Under the pieces are notes generated by a model. That model saw only the letters and a list, made by a program, of their open reading frames with translations. It made no database searches and had not been told where the DNA came from. A DNA stretch of 64,000 nucleotides from Acidisoma sp. PAMC 29798 (GTDB lineage: Bacteria > Pseudomonadota > Alphaproteobacteria > Acetobacterales > Acetobacteraceae): the NCBI RefSeq assembly GCF_030252425.1, contig NZ_CP126994.1, forward strand, positions 4,407,501 through 4,471,500, in the 5' to 3' direction. A program made the translations under genes and the position numbers. Below are positions 1 to 10,860 of the stretch, one piece after another; position 1 is the stretch's first letter; every line of letters begins with the position of its first letter.

Positions 1-2318
<2,318 letters not shown>

Positions 2319-2469
2319 ACACCATCCTGCACAGCAATCATCCAACCGATGGTTCCTGTCCTTAACGCCAAAAGCACATCCATCACGCTACTCTCTACGA
2401 TCAACGCGCCAAACCCCGTCACATCTCACTTGGATGCTGTCCGCGAGGATAGCTTTGGGTGGGTTGGAC

Positions 2470-2587
2470 GACCTGGTGGCCATAGCGGGGAGCCTACACC
2501 CGATCCCATCCCGAACTCGGCCGTGAAAACCCCCAGCGCCCATGGTACTGTGTCTTAAGGCACGGGAGAGTAGGTCGCCGCCAGGTC
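2470..2587 (+). rRNA. rrf: 5S ribosomal RNA
   Basis: About 150 bases after the 23S end. The terminal helix GACCTGG (2470-2476) pairs with CCAGGTC (2581-2587). The interior carries the classical CCCGATCCCATCCCGAACTC block of 5S rRNA. Length of about 118 bases is normal. It is co-transcribed with 23S and the following tRNA. Confidence 0.97.
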
Positions 2588-2637
2588 TTCCAACCCACCC
2601 ATTCTCATTCCAACCAATCCCATCCCATCATCACCCC

Positions 2638-2714
<77 letters not shown>

Positions 2715-2731
2715 AATCCCCATCACCACCC

Positions 2732-2753
2732 AAGCCGCCTCACAAGGCGGCTT
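2732..2753 (+). terminator. Hairpin terminator of the rRNA operon
   Basis: A perfect 9-bp stem AAGCCGCCT / AGGCGGCTT with a 4-base loop (CACA), 17 bases after the tRNA. Only a short T stretch closes it, so it may also serve convergent transcripts. Confidence 0.7.
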
Positions 2754-2760
2754 CGCCATG

Positions 2761-2768
2761 TCTGGACT
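2761..2768. repeat. IS66 target-site duplication, left copy (TCTGGACT)
   Basis: TCTGGACT directly abuts the left end of the insertion sequence and is repeated exactly at 5364-5371. Eight bases is the duplication length known for IS66-family elements. Confidence 0.93.
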
Positions 2769-2831
2769 GTAAGCATTCGGCGTAGGCCGCGGGGCTATTG
2801 TGGATCGCTCGACAGTTTGATCTGGTGCTGA

Positions 2832-4496
2832 TCAGGCAGCGAGAGCGGATGCCATCGGCCTCCAGTTCCATGGCAGAAGCTCGTCAAGGCGATGCGCGGG
2901 GTGGGCGGCGATCCGGGCCAGGACGTCGGCGAGCCAGGCCTGGGGATCGATGTTATTCATCTTTGCCGTGACGATGAGGCTGTACATGGCAGCAGCCCGC
3001 TGGCCACCGCGATCGGACCCGCAGAACATCCACGATTTCCGCCCGAGAGCTATGCCGCGTAGCGCGCGTTCGGCCGCATTGTTCGACAGGCACACGCGCC
3101 CGTCTGTCAGGAACAGGGTAAAGGCGTCCCAACGTTTGAGTATGTAGTCGATGGCCTTGGCGAGGTCATGAGCCGAAGAGAGCTTGGCGCGTTGCTCGCG
3201 CAAATAAACACGAAGCTCATCGACGAGCGGTCTGCTTAGTTCCTCGCGAACCACCCGCCGTTCCTCGGCGGTTTTGCCGTTGATGGGTCTCTCGATATCG
3301 AACAACGCGTCGATGCGGCGCACGACCTCGATCGCGATGGGAGAGAGCATGATCGCCTTCTTGCCCGCAGCCTGTCGTCGGGCGTTCTCCTCAAGATCGG
3401 CCATCGCGAAGAACGGACGCCGGGCATGAACCCAACATCCTGCCTCCAAGATAAGACCCGGACTTCGGTCGAGTAGGTAGAGTTTGCGGTATCCATCAAA
3501 GGCGTCAGCCTGGAAGAGCCCAGCATAGTTGGCCAAATGACTCTGCGGATGTTCGCCTTTACGATCGCGCGAATAATAGAACATCGCCGCGGGCGGCGAT
3601 GTTCCGCCGAACGGCTTGTCGTCACGCACATAAACCCAGCAGCGACCCGTATCGGTCTTCCCCTTGGCCAGCACCGGCACCGTCGTGTCGTCTCCATGCA
3701 GGCGTTCTGCCGCCATGACGTGGGCCTCGATCAGCTTCAAGATAGGAACCAGAACTGTGCAACACGAGCCTACGGCGTCCGCCATGGTCGACAGGCTGAT
3801 CGACACGCCTTCCAGGGCGTAGCGCTCAGCCTGCCGGTTCAAAGGCTGATGCTGACCGAACTTCTCGAACAGGATCATCGCCAGGAGGTTCGCCCCGGCC
3901 CATCCCCTGGCGATCACATGGAAGGGCGCCGGTGCCTGGCTAATCCTCTCGCAGTCCCGGCAGGTGAACTTCTCGCGTACCGTCTCGATCACCTTCCACT
4001 GACGCGGAATCGATTCCAGGCTCTTGGTCACGTCCTCGCCCAGCTTGCGCAGCCGCTTCCCGCCACAGCAGTCGCACGCGGTTGGCGGGTCAATCACCAC
4101 GCGCTCGCGAGGAAGGTGTTCGGGGAAGGTATTTCGATCGGGACGCTTACGCCTGAAGCCCGCCACCGTGGTGACCTTGGCAATGGCGATTTCGGCGGCC
4201 AGTTCATCTTCGGTCGCACTCGCTTCCAGTTCTTCGAACTGTAGCGCCAGTTGATCGATGAGCTGGGACGATCTTTCCGAACGGGGGCCGTAGAGTTGAC
4301 GCTCCAACTTGGCAATCCGCAGCTTCTGATGTGCGATCATGGCCAGGTCGGCCGATGCGCGGGCTCGGGCGACAGCGAGTTCTGCGGCCCCCACGTCACG
4401 CTCCGCGGCCAGTTCCAGAATCTTGACGCGCTCGATCGTCAGCGCCGCTTTCAGCGCGTCGATATCGTCCGGAAGATCGGAGAGGTCGGCGTCCAT
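2832..4496 (-). CDS. tnpC: IS66 family transposase TnpC
   Basis: The DDE transposase that catalyses IS66 movement, 554 aa. Seen in order: an N-terminal coiled-coil region (about residues 15-100) with the LYGPRSER motif near 68, a zinc finger with C141, C143/C144, C179 and C182, then the DDE core with D269/D270 in HGDDTTVP, D331 in QADAFDGY and E476 in SNNAAERALR. The C-terminal LPWNWRP segment is typical of the IS66 C-terminal domain. No frameshift or stop is seen, so it should be functional. It is the last gene of the element, 68 bases after tnpB. Confidence 0.95.
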   Translation of the reverse strand: MDADLSDLPDDIDALKAALTIERVKILELAAERDVGAAELAVARARASADLAMIAHQKLRIAKLERQLYGPRSERSSQLIDQLALQFEELEASATEDELAAEIAIAKVTTVAGFRRKRPDRNTFPEHLPRERVVIDPPTACDCCGGKRLRKLGEDVTKSLESIPRQWKVIETVREKFTCRDCERISQAPAPFHVIARGWAGANLLAMILFEKFGQHQPLNRQAERYALEGVSISLSTMADAVGSCCTVLVPILKLIEAHVMAAERLHGDDTTVPVLAKGKTDTGRCWVYVRDDKPFGGTSPPAAMFYYSRDRKGEHPQSHLANYAGLFQADAFDGYRKLYLLDRSPGLILEAGCWVHARRPFFAMADLEENARRQAAGKKAIMLSPIAIEVVRRIDALFDIERPINGKTAEERRVVREELSRPLVDELRVYLREQRAKLSSAHDLAKAIDYILKRWDAFTLFLTDGRVCLSNNAAERALRGIALGRKSWMFCGSDRGGQRAAAMYSLIVTAKMNNIDPQAWLADVLARIAAHPAHRLDELLPWNWRPMASALAA

Positions 4497-4564
4497 GACC
4501 CCGATTGAATCATGAATCTCTGACGATTAGTACCCGTTTTATGCAGATTCAGGGCCTTTTTTGG

Positions 4565-4912
4565 CTATCCCGCGCTCGCCGGGCGGAAGGTATGGCGAGG
4601 GTTCCGCCAGTCGATTCCGTCGAGCATATAGCCCAATTGTGCCGCTGAGATCGCCACCACGCCATCCGCTGGCGATGGCCAGGTGAAGCGACTCTTCTCC
4701 AACCGTTTGGCATAGAGCGACATCCCGACACCGTCATGCCAAAGGACCTTAATGAGATCGCCTCTGGCCCCTCTGAACACGTAGAGATCGCCCGCGTGCG
4801 GATCCCGACCCATGGCTTGTTGAACCTGCAGGGCGAGGCCGTTCATACCGCGACGCATATCCGTCCGTCCGACCGCCAACCATACGCGCACACTTGCGGG
4901 GAATGCGATCAT
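4565..4912 (-). CDS. tnpB: IS66 accessory protein TnpB (Orf2)
   Basis: A 115-aa IS66 Orf2-like protein, required in the family for transposition although its biochemical role is unclear. Family hallmarks are the start region VRVWLAVGRTDMRRGMNGLA, the segment LYVFRGARGDLIKVLWHDG and the downstream KRLEKSRFTWP. Its ATG overlaps the tnpA stop by 4 bases, which suggests translational coupling. Confidence 0.95.
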   Translation of the reverse strand: MIAFPASVRVWLAVGRTDMRRGMNGLALQVQQAMGRDPHAGDLYVFRGARGDLIKVLWHDGVGMSLYAKRLEKSRFTWPSPADGVVAISAAQLGYMLDGIDWRNPRHTFRPASAG

Positions 4913-5283
4913 CGCCGCTCCAACGCATCCAGCACGACGCGCAGGGCGGCGGCTTTGATGGTGCCACTGATCCGAACCCGATAACCGCGCGGAAGCTCGA
5001 TCTCTATGAGGTCGGTTGTGGGCGCCACAGGCGCCGTTATGGACTCATCGGGCGTCACGATGAGAGGCACAAGGTGTGGCGACCCCGCAGACGGCTCCTC
5101 GCCATAGCGCTTGCGCCAGGTGAAGACCTGGTTGGTGTTTACATCGAACTGCCGCGCGACCATCGACACCGATGCCCCCGGCACCAGTGACGCCGCCACG
5201 ACCTGCCGCTTGAGCGCTTCAGGCCACGACCTATTCTGCCGCCGGACACCCAAATTTGTGTCCATCTTCTCGTTTGTGGACAC
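4909..5283 (-). CDS. tnpA: IS66 accessory protein TnpA (helix-turn-helix)
   Basis: A 124-aa first gene of the element. Residues about 18-65 (RSWPEALKRQVVAAS...VSMVARQFDVNTNQVFTWRK) form the HTH_Tnp_1-type helix-turn-helix expected to bind the element ends. The remainder is variable. It starts 80 bases inside the right terminus, leaving room for the element's promoter and inverted repeat. Confidence 0.92.
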   Translation of the reverse strand: MSTNEKMDTNLGVRRQNRSWPEALKRQVVAASLVPGASVSMVARQFDVNTNQVFTWRKRYGEEPSAGSPHLVPLIVTPDESITAPVAPTTDLIEIELPRGYRVRISGTIKAAALRVVLDALERR

Positions 5284-5363
5284 TTCCCACCATCACGCTC
5301 CGAAGGCCGATAGCCTCCGTGATATCATCAAATATCGGAAGGCGGCCGCTGCCGGAGGGATAC

Positions 5364-5371
5364 TCTGGACT
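5364..5371. repeat. IS66 target-site duplication, right copy (TCTGGACT)
   Basis: Identical to 2761-2768 and immediately outside the right inverted repeat. Joining the flanks here restores the pre-insertion site, in which the rRNA terminator and the permease stop codon were about 35 bases apart. Confidence 0.93.
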
Positions 5372-5387
5372 GCGGCATGTCGGTCCT

Positions 5388-6215
5388 TCAATGGATGCCG
5401 CGCGTTAATCCGGCGGTGAGGTAGCGGTTCAACAACAGCCCCGCGAGAACGATGGGGATGGTGCTGAGATGCGCCATCGCCCCCAGAGTGCCCCAGCCGC
5501 TGGTGGTATTGCCGCCAAAGGCGGTCAGTAGTGCGACCGACAAAGGTCGCGTCTCCGCCCGCGTCAGAAACGCCGGATTGAGGTAGTCGTTCCAGGCGAA
5601 CATCATGCAGAGCAGGGCCGCAGCGGCGACGGAGGTGCGGGCGAGCGGCAGTGCGACGCGCCAAAAGGCCCCGAAGGCACTGCACCCATCGACGATGGCC
5701 GCATCTTCGACCTCACGCGGGATGGCCCGGAAGGCCGTGTACATCATCCAGGCGACGAAGGCGGTGCTCAGCGTCGCATTCATCAGGATCACTGCCCACC
5801 AGCTTCCGAGAAGATGCAGTTGCCGCATGAAGAGATAGAAGGGAATGAGCGTGACGACGGTCGGTACGCCGCGGATGGCCAGGAAGGCGTAGGCGAGCAG
5901 GATCGCGGATCGCATGCGCGTGCGTGCCAAGGCATAGCCGCAGGGAATGCCGAGCAGCAGTGACAGCATCGTCGAGCCCGCGCTGATGACCATGCTGCTC
6001 AAGGTCAGCCTCGGCAGGTCGAAATTGCTCGCGATGCTGGCGAAATTGGCAAGACTGGGCGTGAACCGCAGTGTGGGCGGCACCGACTGGATCGCGCGGG
6101 ACGGCTCATAGGCTGTCATGATGAGCCACAGGATCGGCGCCAGGAAGACGAGCAAGGCCATTACCAGCAGCGATCGTTGCATGAGCAAGGCAGAACCCTT
6201 GGTGCGCCGGCTCAT
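5388..6215 (-). CDS. Carbohydrate ABC transporter permease (MalG type)
   Basis: An inner-membrane permease of a CUT1 sugar importer, 275 aa from the chosen ATG at 6215. That start overlaps the upstream permease stop by 4 bases (ATGA); an earlier in-frame ATG at 6284 would add 23 unlikely residues. The first membrane segment (LLVMALLVFLAPILWLIMTA) is followed by five more. The EAA loop EVEDAAIVDGCSAFGAFWRV near 180 is the site that docks the ATPase subunit. Final gene of the binding protein-permease-permease operon. No ATPase gene follows, and removing the IS66 insertion leaves no room for one. Confidence 0.9.
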   Translation of the reverse strand: MSRRTKGSALLMQRSLLVMALLVFLAPILWLIMTAYEPSRAIQSVPPTLRFTPSLANFASIASNFDLPRLTLSSMVISAGSTMLSLLLGIPCGYALARTRMRSAILLAYAFLAIRGVPTVVTLIPFYLFMRQLHLLGSWWAVILMNATLSTAFVAWMMYTAFRAIPREVEDAAIVDGCSAFGAFWRVALPLARTSVAAAALLCMMFAWNDYLNPAFLTRAETRPLSVALLTAFGGNTTSGWGTLGAMAHLSTIPIVLAGLLLNRYLTAGLTRGIH

Positions 6216-7126
6216 GACTCGTTGAACCTGCGGTCCATGCGACGCAGGGTCAGCATGATCACCGCCGCCATCAGCACGATGCAAAGCGTCATCAGGATCG
6301 AAATCGCCGAGCCATAGCCGATATCGAAGAACAACAGGCCCTGTTTCACGGCCGACAGCATCAGCAGGTTGGTGCTATCGGCGGGGCCACCCGCTGTCGC
6401 GGCAAAGACGATGTCATAGGTGCGGAACACATCCGTGACGCGCAGGACGAGGACAAGAAACAGCGCCGGCAGCATCATCGGCAGAATGATCAGGCGCAGC
6501 CGCCGGACGTGATCCGCGCCGTCGATCTCGGCGGCATCGAGCACGTCACTCGGCAAAGCCTTCAGCGCCGCCAGAAGAATCAGAGCCACCAGCGGCGTCC
6601 ATTCCCAGACATCCACGACCATCATCGTCGGCAGCGCCGTCCGTGTGTCGCCGAGCAGACCTTGCGGCGGTGCAAGATGCGCATGCACCAGCCAATAGCC
6701 GATCAGGCCGAAGCTTGGGTCCAGCAGCGCGCGGAAGATGAGACCGACGACGATGGGCGTGACGGTGATCGGCACGAGCATCAGGGTGGTGGCGACACGG
6801 TTGAAGCGACTGTCCGGCCACAGCAGCAGCGCGAGGCAGAAGCCGAGAACCAGCTCCGCCGTCACGCAGCCCAGCGTGAAGATCAATGTGACGATCAGGG
6901 AATGGCGGATTTCAGGATCCGCCAGGGCATCCGTGTAGTTCCGCAGGCAGATGAAACGATGCAGCCAGGGCTGCATCAGGTTCATCTGGAACAGGCTGAA
7001 GCCCACGCCGCGCAGGATGGGGTAGAGGGCGAAGACCGCGACATGAAGCGCGGCCGGCGCCGCCATCACAAACAGGAAAAGCGAGCGGCGGCGCGGCGAG
7101 GTCAGCCGGAGGAGAGATCTCTGCAT
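6212..7126 (-). CDS. Sugar ABC transporter permease (MalF/UgpA type)
   Basis: Partner permease of a CUT1 sugar importer, 304 aa. Six predicted membrane segments start at about residue 15 (SLFLFVMAAPAALHVAVFAL). The EAA-type loop DVLDAAEIDGADHVRRLRLI lies near 205-225. It lies downstream of the binding protein gene across a gap of 134 bases that holds a REP-like palindrome. It overlaps the next permease gene by 4 bases. The substrate cannot be told from sequence. Confidence 0.9.
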   Translation of the reverse strand: MQRSLLRLTSPRRRSLFLFVMAAPAALHVAVFALYPILRGVGFSLFQMNLMQPWLHRFICLRNYTDALADPEIRHSLIVTLIFTLGCVTAELVLGFCLALLLWPDSRFNRVATTLMLVPITVTPIVVGLIFRALLDPSFGLIGYWLVHAHLAPPQGLLGDTRTALPTMMVVDVWEWTPLVALILLAALKALPSDVLDAAEIDGADHVRRLRLIILPMMLPALFLVLVLRVTDVFRTYDIVFAATAGGPADSTNLLMLSAVKQGLLFFDIGYGSAISILMTLCIVLMAAVIMLTLRRMDRRFNES

Positions 7127-7137
7127 TCACATCACTG

Positions 7138-7221
7138 CGTCATGCTCTGCGAAGGCAGAGCATCCACGGCTTCCTGATGGCGCGCAAAGTCGTGGATGGC
7201 ATGCCTTCGCATGCCATGACG
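7138..7221. repeat. Paired REP-like palindrome folding as a four-way junction
   Basis: CGTC (7138-7141) pairs with GACG (7218-7221) and encloses three abutting arms with no unpaired base at the junction. Arm 1: 7142-7150 / 7155-7163, 9 bp, loop GAAG. Arm 2: 7164-7172 / 7187-7195, 9 bp including one G-T. Arm 3: 7196-7204 / 7209-7217, 9 bp, loop CTTC. The two halves are inverted copies of a unit that begins CGTCATG. It lies between the binding protein gene and the permease genes, where such structures often limit read-through or protect the upstream mRNA. Confidence 0.8.
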
Positions 7222-7260
7222 AGAGACTTGGACGATGGATCAACCCAAACCCAGCGTGTT

Positions 7261-8538
7261 CTAGAAATACCGCAGCGCCTGGGTTTGCGCGGCGGCCAGG
7301 GCGGCTGCCGGCGTCATGGCGCCGACCAGCGCAGAGTTCACCGCCGTGCCCAGGATGTCCTGGATTTCGGGATATTGCGGCACGCGCGGCCGGAAATCGG
7401 CGTCGCCATGGGTGAAGCTCTCATCGATCACCGACAAGAAGGGGTATTTGCGGTTCAGGCCCGGGTCGTGAAGCTCGCTGCGGCGCAGGAAGCTGCAAGC
7501 ATCGAGCTGATTGAGCGCGATATGAATCTCGGGGCTGGTGATCCACTTGATGAAGGTCCAGGCGGCGTCCTTGTGCCGATCGTCGATATCCGCGTTGATC
7601 GCGATACCCCAGCCGCCGATGCCGTAGCGCGGCTTCATGCCATCCGCCGTCGGTGTCACCATCAACCCCGCCGTCTCCGTCACCTTCGACTGTTTGGGAT
7701 CGAAATAGCCGAGGGCGCCGACCGACCAGGTTTGCATATTGGCGGCGAGGCCGCTGCGGAAGCTTGCCTCCCGCCCATCCCAATCCCAATTGACCGCGCC
7801 GGGCGGCGCTGCCTTCTGGAACAGATCGCGATAGGTTGTCAGGCTTTGGATGTTCAGCGGGGTGTTCAGCGTCGGCTGCCCATTGGCCACGAGGACGCCG
7901 CCGACCTCGGCTAGGTATTGCATCCAATCCTGGGCGCAGGCCGCGCCCTTCTGGCCGTTGGCGACCCAACCGTATTGGTTATGGGCCTTGTCGGTCAGCG
8001 TATAGGCGTTGGCCACCAGCGCCTGCATGGTGGCGGGCGGTTGCAGATTGGCGGATTTGTAAAGATCCTTGCGATAGGCCAGCACATTGGCGTAGCCGGC
8101 GAGCGGGAAAGCGACCTGCTTGCCCTTGTAGTTGCCCAGCGCCGTGAACAGCACGGGGTAGATGTCGTCGAGCTTCATCTCGGCGGCGTCGCGCGTCATC
8201 CAATCGTTCAATGGCACGGTGTATCCCGCTTCCGCAAATTGCGGCGCCCAGACATTGTCCGTGGTTGCGAGGTCATAGCCCTTGGTATGGCCGACATAGT
8301 CAGTCGTGACCTTGGTCTGCAACTCGCCATAGCCGAGAATATCGACCACGACCGCGATGCCGGTTTCCTGGTGGAACCGCGCGGCCAGAGCCTTCAGCCC
8401 CGGTGAATACTGGTCATTCACACTGGCGAGGCGGAGCGTCATGCCGTCGAAGGGCTTGGTTTGGCTCCATCCGCGCCGGCTGAAGCCCAGGGTTGCCGCA
8501 GTTGCTAAACCGGCCGCGAGAAGGGGTCTGCGCTTCAT
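7261..8538 (-). CDS. ABC transporter substrate-binding protein (sugar type)
   Basis: A periplasmic binding protein of about 425 aa, family 1 extracellular solute-binding proteins. The start at 8538 (MKRRPLLAAG) is preferred because a GGAG lies 7 bases upstream; an ATG two codons earlier is too close to it. The signal peptide carries twin arginines (MKRRP and FSRRGW) and a cleavage region after WSQ, so Sec or Tat export are both possible. First gene of the operon with the two permeases. It is divergent from the questin-oxidase-like gene across about 100 bases, which must hold both promoters. Confidence 0.9.
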   Translation of the reverse strand: MKRRPLLAAGLATAATLGFSRRGWSQTKPFDGMTLRLASVNDQYSPGLKALAARFHQETGIAVVVDILGYGELQTKVTTDYVGHTKGYDLATTDNVWAPQFAEAGYTVPLNDWMTRDAAEMKLDDIYPVLFTALGNYKGKQVAFPLAGYANVLAYRKDLYKSANLQPPATMQALVANAYTLTDKAHNQYGWVANGQKGAACAQDWMQYLAEVGGVLVANGQPTLNTPLNIQSLTTYRDLFQKAAPPGAVNWDWDGREASFRSGLAANMQTWSVGALGYFDPKQSKVTETAGLMVTPTADGMKPRYGIGGWGIAINADIDDRHKDAAWTFIKWITSPEIHIALNQLDACSFLRRSELHDPGLNRKYPFLSVIDESFTHGDADFRPRVPQYPEIQDILGTAVNSALVGAMTPAAALAAAQTQALRYF

Positions 8539-8641
8539 AGCCATGCTCCATCTGCTCGGGCTCTCGCCTTGGTGAGCTTACGGTAGGCGGAAAGCGCATC
8601 GCAAGGTTGAAGGCCGCCCGATTGGCGGGCATTCTGACGCC

Positions 8642-9658
8642 ATGGACGTAAATGTGGTGACATTGAAGGCAGAGGCGTGCCGTGACAGCGCGGAATTTCC
8701 GCCCTTCATGGCCAATCATCTGCCCATGATCCTGGTGGCGCTGGATCGCCTCTGCGCCTCGGCGGAGCGGCTTGACGCTTTTGCCCAAACCTACCGGGCC
8801 GAGCATGGGTTGCGACCGCAACCGCCCGCCCAGGCGCCGCTTGGCGTCGAGGACTGGATGTCTGCACGCGGACAAAGGTCGCGGGAAGCCGATCTGCGGG
8901 CCTTCTTTTCGCGACAAGTGGCTGCGCATGGCGGGGCGGCGACGATCGCGGCGTATCTGCCAGGGCTGGCGCCGGGCATGGCCGGCAGCGCCCTCCACCC
9001 CCTCATGCGCCTCGCCTATGCCGTGATGACTGAAGACGAGGCGGAAATCGGCGCTGCCCTGGGCTTTTGGGCCGCTACCTACCTGCCCCTCGACGAAGCG
9101 GGCCGCGGCCCCGGCGTAACGACGGACCCGGCGGAGGTGCTGCGGCGGGCTGCGGTTCTGCCCGGCGTGGCGGAGGCCGAGCCCGAGAGCGATCTCGTTT
9201 GGCACAATATGCGCGCGGTGGCGCAGGTGCCGTCTTTCGCTGGTGTGGCCGATTGGCTGATCATCCATGACGATACGCTCGACCGCATGGCCGCGGCCTC
9301 TCTCGCGCTCTATGCCGCCACGATGAGCTTTGAGGCGCTGCATGCCGTGACGGGCTGCCACTGGCTGCGGTTGCTGCGGCCCGTGGTTGCGGACCCGGCG
9401 CCGCTACTGCGCCATTTCTGGGTGGCGATTGCGGCTCTGATGCCGAAGATGGGCCTGCCGGAGATCCCGACGGCCGCGCAGGTCGCGGCATGGCGGCAGA
9501 CGCCCGCGCCTGACTGGCCGGCGATCATGGCGGCAGCGGCGGCCTCGGATGACGAGCACGACCCCAGCCTGACGTTTTCGGCCTTCGAGGAATGGCGCCG
9601 GACCGGCGATACTTTGTACCGCGTTGTCGCCGCAAAGCGGGTCGCGCTCATCGCATGA
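8642..9658 (+). CDS. Questin oxidase family protein (DUF4243)
   Basis: 338 aa. It resembles the questin oxidase-like family, whose fungal members (GedK, AflY) perform Baeyer-Villiger-type ring cleavage of anthraquinones. Bacterial members have no assigned substrate. Supporting segments are NHLPMILVALDRLCAS near residue 25, WHNMRAVAQVPSF near 185 and the C-terminal EEWRRTGDTLYRVVAAKR. No signal peptide is seen. The stop codon overlaps the start of the amidohydrolase gene by 4 bases, so the two are translated together. Its physiological role is unknown. Confidence 0.75.
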   Translation: MDVNVVTLKAEACRDSAEFPPFMANHLPMILVALDRLCASAERLDAFAQTYRAEHGLRPQPPAQAPLGVEDWMSARGQRSREADLRAFFSRQVAAHGGAATIAAYLPGLAPGMAGSALHPLMRLAYAVMTEDEAEIGAALGFWAATYLPLDEAGRGPGVTTDPAEVLRRAAVLPGVAEAEPESDLVWHNMRAVAQVPSFAGVADWLIIHDDTLDRMAAASLALYAATMSFEALHAVTGCHWLRLLRPVVADPAPLLRHFWVAIAALMPKMGLPEIPTAAQVAAWRQTPAPDWPAIMAAAAASDDEHDPSLTFSAFEEWRRTGDTLYRVVAAKRVALIA

Positions 9659-10860
9659 CGACGCCTGACATCTTCGCCAATTGCCGCCTGGCGGATGGGA
9701 GGCGGGTTGATCTTCATGTGGCGAAGGGTCGCATTAGCGATATCCTGCCGGCGGAAGTGGGCCCGGCCGGGCCTGACCGCTTCGATCTCGGCGGCCGGCT
9801 GGTGGTTCCAGGCTTCGTCGATGGCCATGTCCATCTCGACAAGACCTTGCTCGGCCTGCCCTTCCAGGCGCATCGGCCCGGCGACACGGTCGCCGAGCGC
9901 ATCGCCATCGAAAAGGCGGTGCTGCGTGATCTGCCAGTCCCGGTCGAGCAAAGGGCGCACGCGCTGGTGACCCAGATGTCGCGCTTCGGCACCGTCGCGC
10001 TGCGCAGCCACGTTGATATCGATACGGACTGGGGGTTGTCGAACCTGCACGCCCTGCTGCGCGTGCGGGAAGCGGTGCGGGCTATCATGGACATCCAGAT
10101 CGTGGCCTTTCCTCAGAATGGCATCCTGCGCGATCCCGGCACTGCGGCACTGCTTGATGAGGCAATCCGCGCGGGCGCCGATCTGATCGGCGGCCTCGAC
10201 CCCGCCGGTATCGATAGCGATATCAAAGGCCATCTCGACGTGGTCTTCGGGATTGCCGAGCGTCACGGCGTGGGCATCGACATTCATTTGCATGATGCGG
10301 GCGCCCTCGGCTGTTTCGAGCTGCGCGATATCGCGGCGCGCACCATCGCGGCCGGCTTGCAAGGAAGGGTGGCGGTGGCCCATGCCTTCGCCCTCGGATA
10401 CTCCGATCAAGCGGATGTGGATGCAACCGCCGAAGCGCTGGCGCGGGCGGAGGTCGCCATCATGACCAATGAGCCGGGCCCGGTGTCGATGCCGCCCGTG
10501 GCGCGTTTGCGCGCGGCGGGCGTGACGGTCTTTGCAGGCTCCGACAATATTCGCGATGCCTGGTCACCTTACGGCAATGGCGACATGCTGGAGCGCGCCA
10601 TGCTGATCGGGTATCGACAGGGCATGAAGACCGACGCCGATTTGTCACACACCTTCGCCATGGCGACGACGCTACCGGCGCGGGTATTGGGTTTGGGTGG
10701 CGACTATGGATTGGCCGTTGGCGCGCGCGCCGACCTCGTGGCGCTGGATGCGACGAGCGTGCCCGAGGCGCTGGTTGCCCGACCGAGCGGCCGAATGGTG
10801 ATCAAAGGCGGCCGCGTGCTGGACCATGCTTCGTCGTTTTCAGAGTCAGCGTCTTACTAA
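9655..10860 (+). CDS. Cytosine deaminase-like amidohydrolase
   Basis: A 401-aa metal-dependent hydrolase of the amidohydrolase superfamily, nearest in style to CodA and its N-isopropylammelide hydrolase relatives. Seen in order: HxH motif in VDGHVHLDKT (about 55-65), SHVDIDTDWGL, DIQIVAFPQNGIL near 145, metal-ligand DIHLHDAG near 210, VAHAFALG near 240, and the catalytic Asp in FAGSDNIRDAW near 295. The start at 9655 overlaps the upstream stop (ATGA). A longer in-frame form from 9592 would overlap heavily and is unlikely. The substrate is probably a cyclic amidine or nucleobase analogue, but this is not proven. Confidence 0.83.
   Translation: MTTPDIFANCRLADGRRVDLHVAKGRISDILPAEVGPAGPDRFDLGGRLVVPGFVDGHVHLDKTLLGLPFQAHRPGDTVAERIAIEKAVLRDLPVPVEQRAHALVTQMSRFGTVALRSHVDIDTDWGLSNLHALLRVREAVRAIMDIQIVAFPQNGILRDPGTAALLDEAIRAGADLIGGLDPAGIDSDIKGHLDVVFGIAERHGVGIDIHLHDAGALGCFELRDIAARTIAAGLQGRVAVAHAFALGYSDQADVDATAEALARAEVAIMTNEPGPVSMPPVARLRAAGVTVFAGSDNIRDAWSPYGNGDMLERAMLIGYRQGMKTDADLSHTFAMATTLPARVLGLGGDYGLAVGARADLVALDATSVPEALVARPSGRMVIKGGRVLDHASSFSESASY

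Larger units (their letters stand above)
2769..5363 (-). mobile_element. IS66-family insertion sequence, complete (2595 bp)
   Basis: Bounded by imperfect terminal inverted repeats: the left end starts GTAAGCATTCGGCGTAGGCC, and the right end read inward starts GTATCCCTCCGGCAGCGGCC. It is flanked by an exact 8-bp direct repeat. It carries the canonical three genes in order tnpA-tnpB-tnpC on the minus strand, all open and full length, with a 4-base tnpA/tnpB overlap. Intact genes plus a perfect duplication point to a recent insertion. It sits 16 bases beyond the stop codon of the ABC permease gene at 5388, so it disrupts no gene. Confidence 0.95.

Noticed and set aside
9310-10410. A 366-codon minus-strand frame across the questin-oxidase and amidohydrolase genes
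   Set aside because: It spans two recognisable coupled plus-strand genes and shows no family motif.
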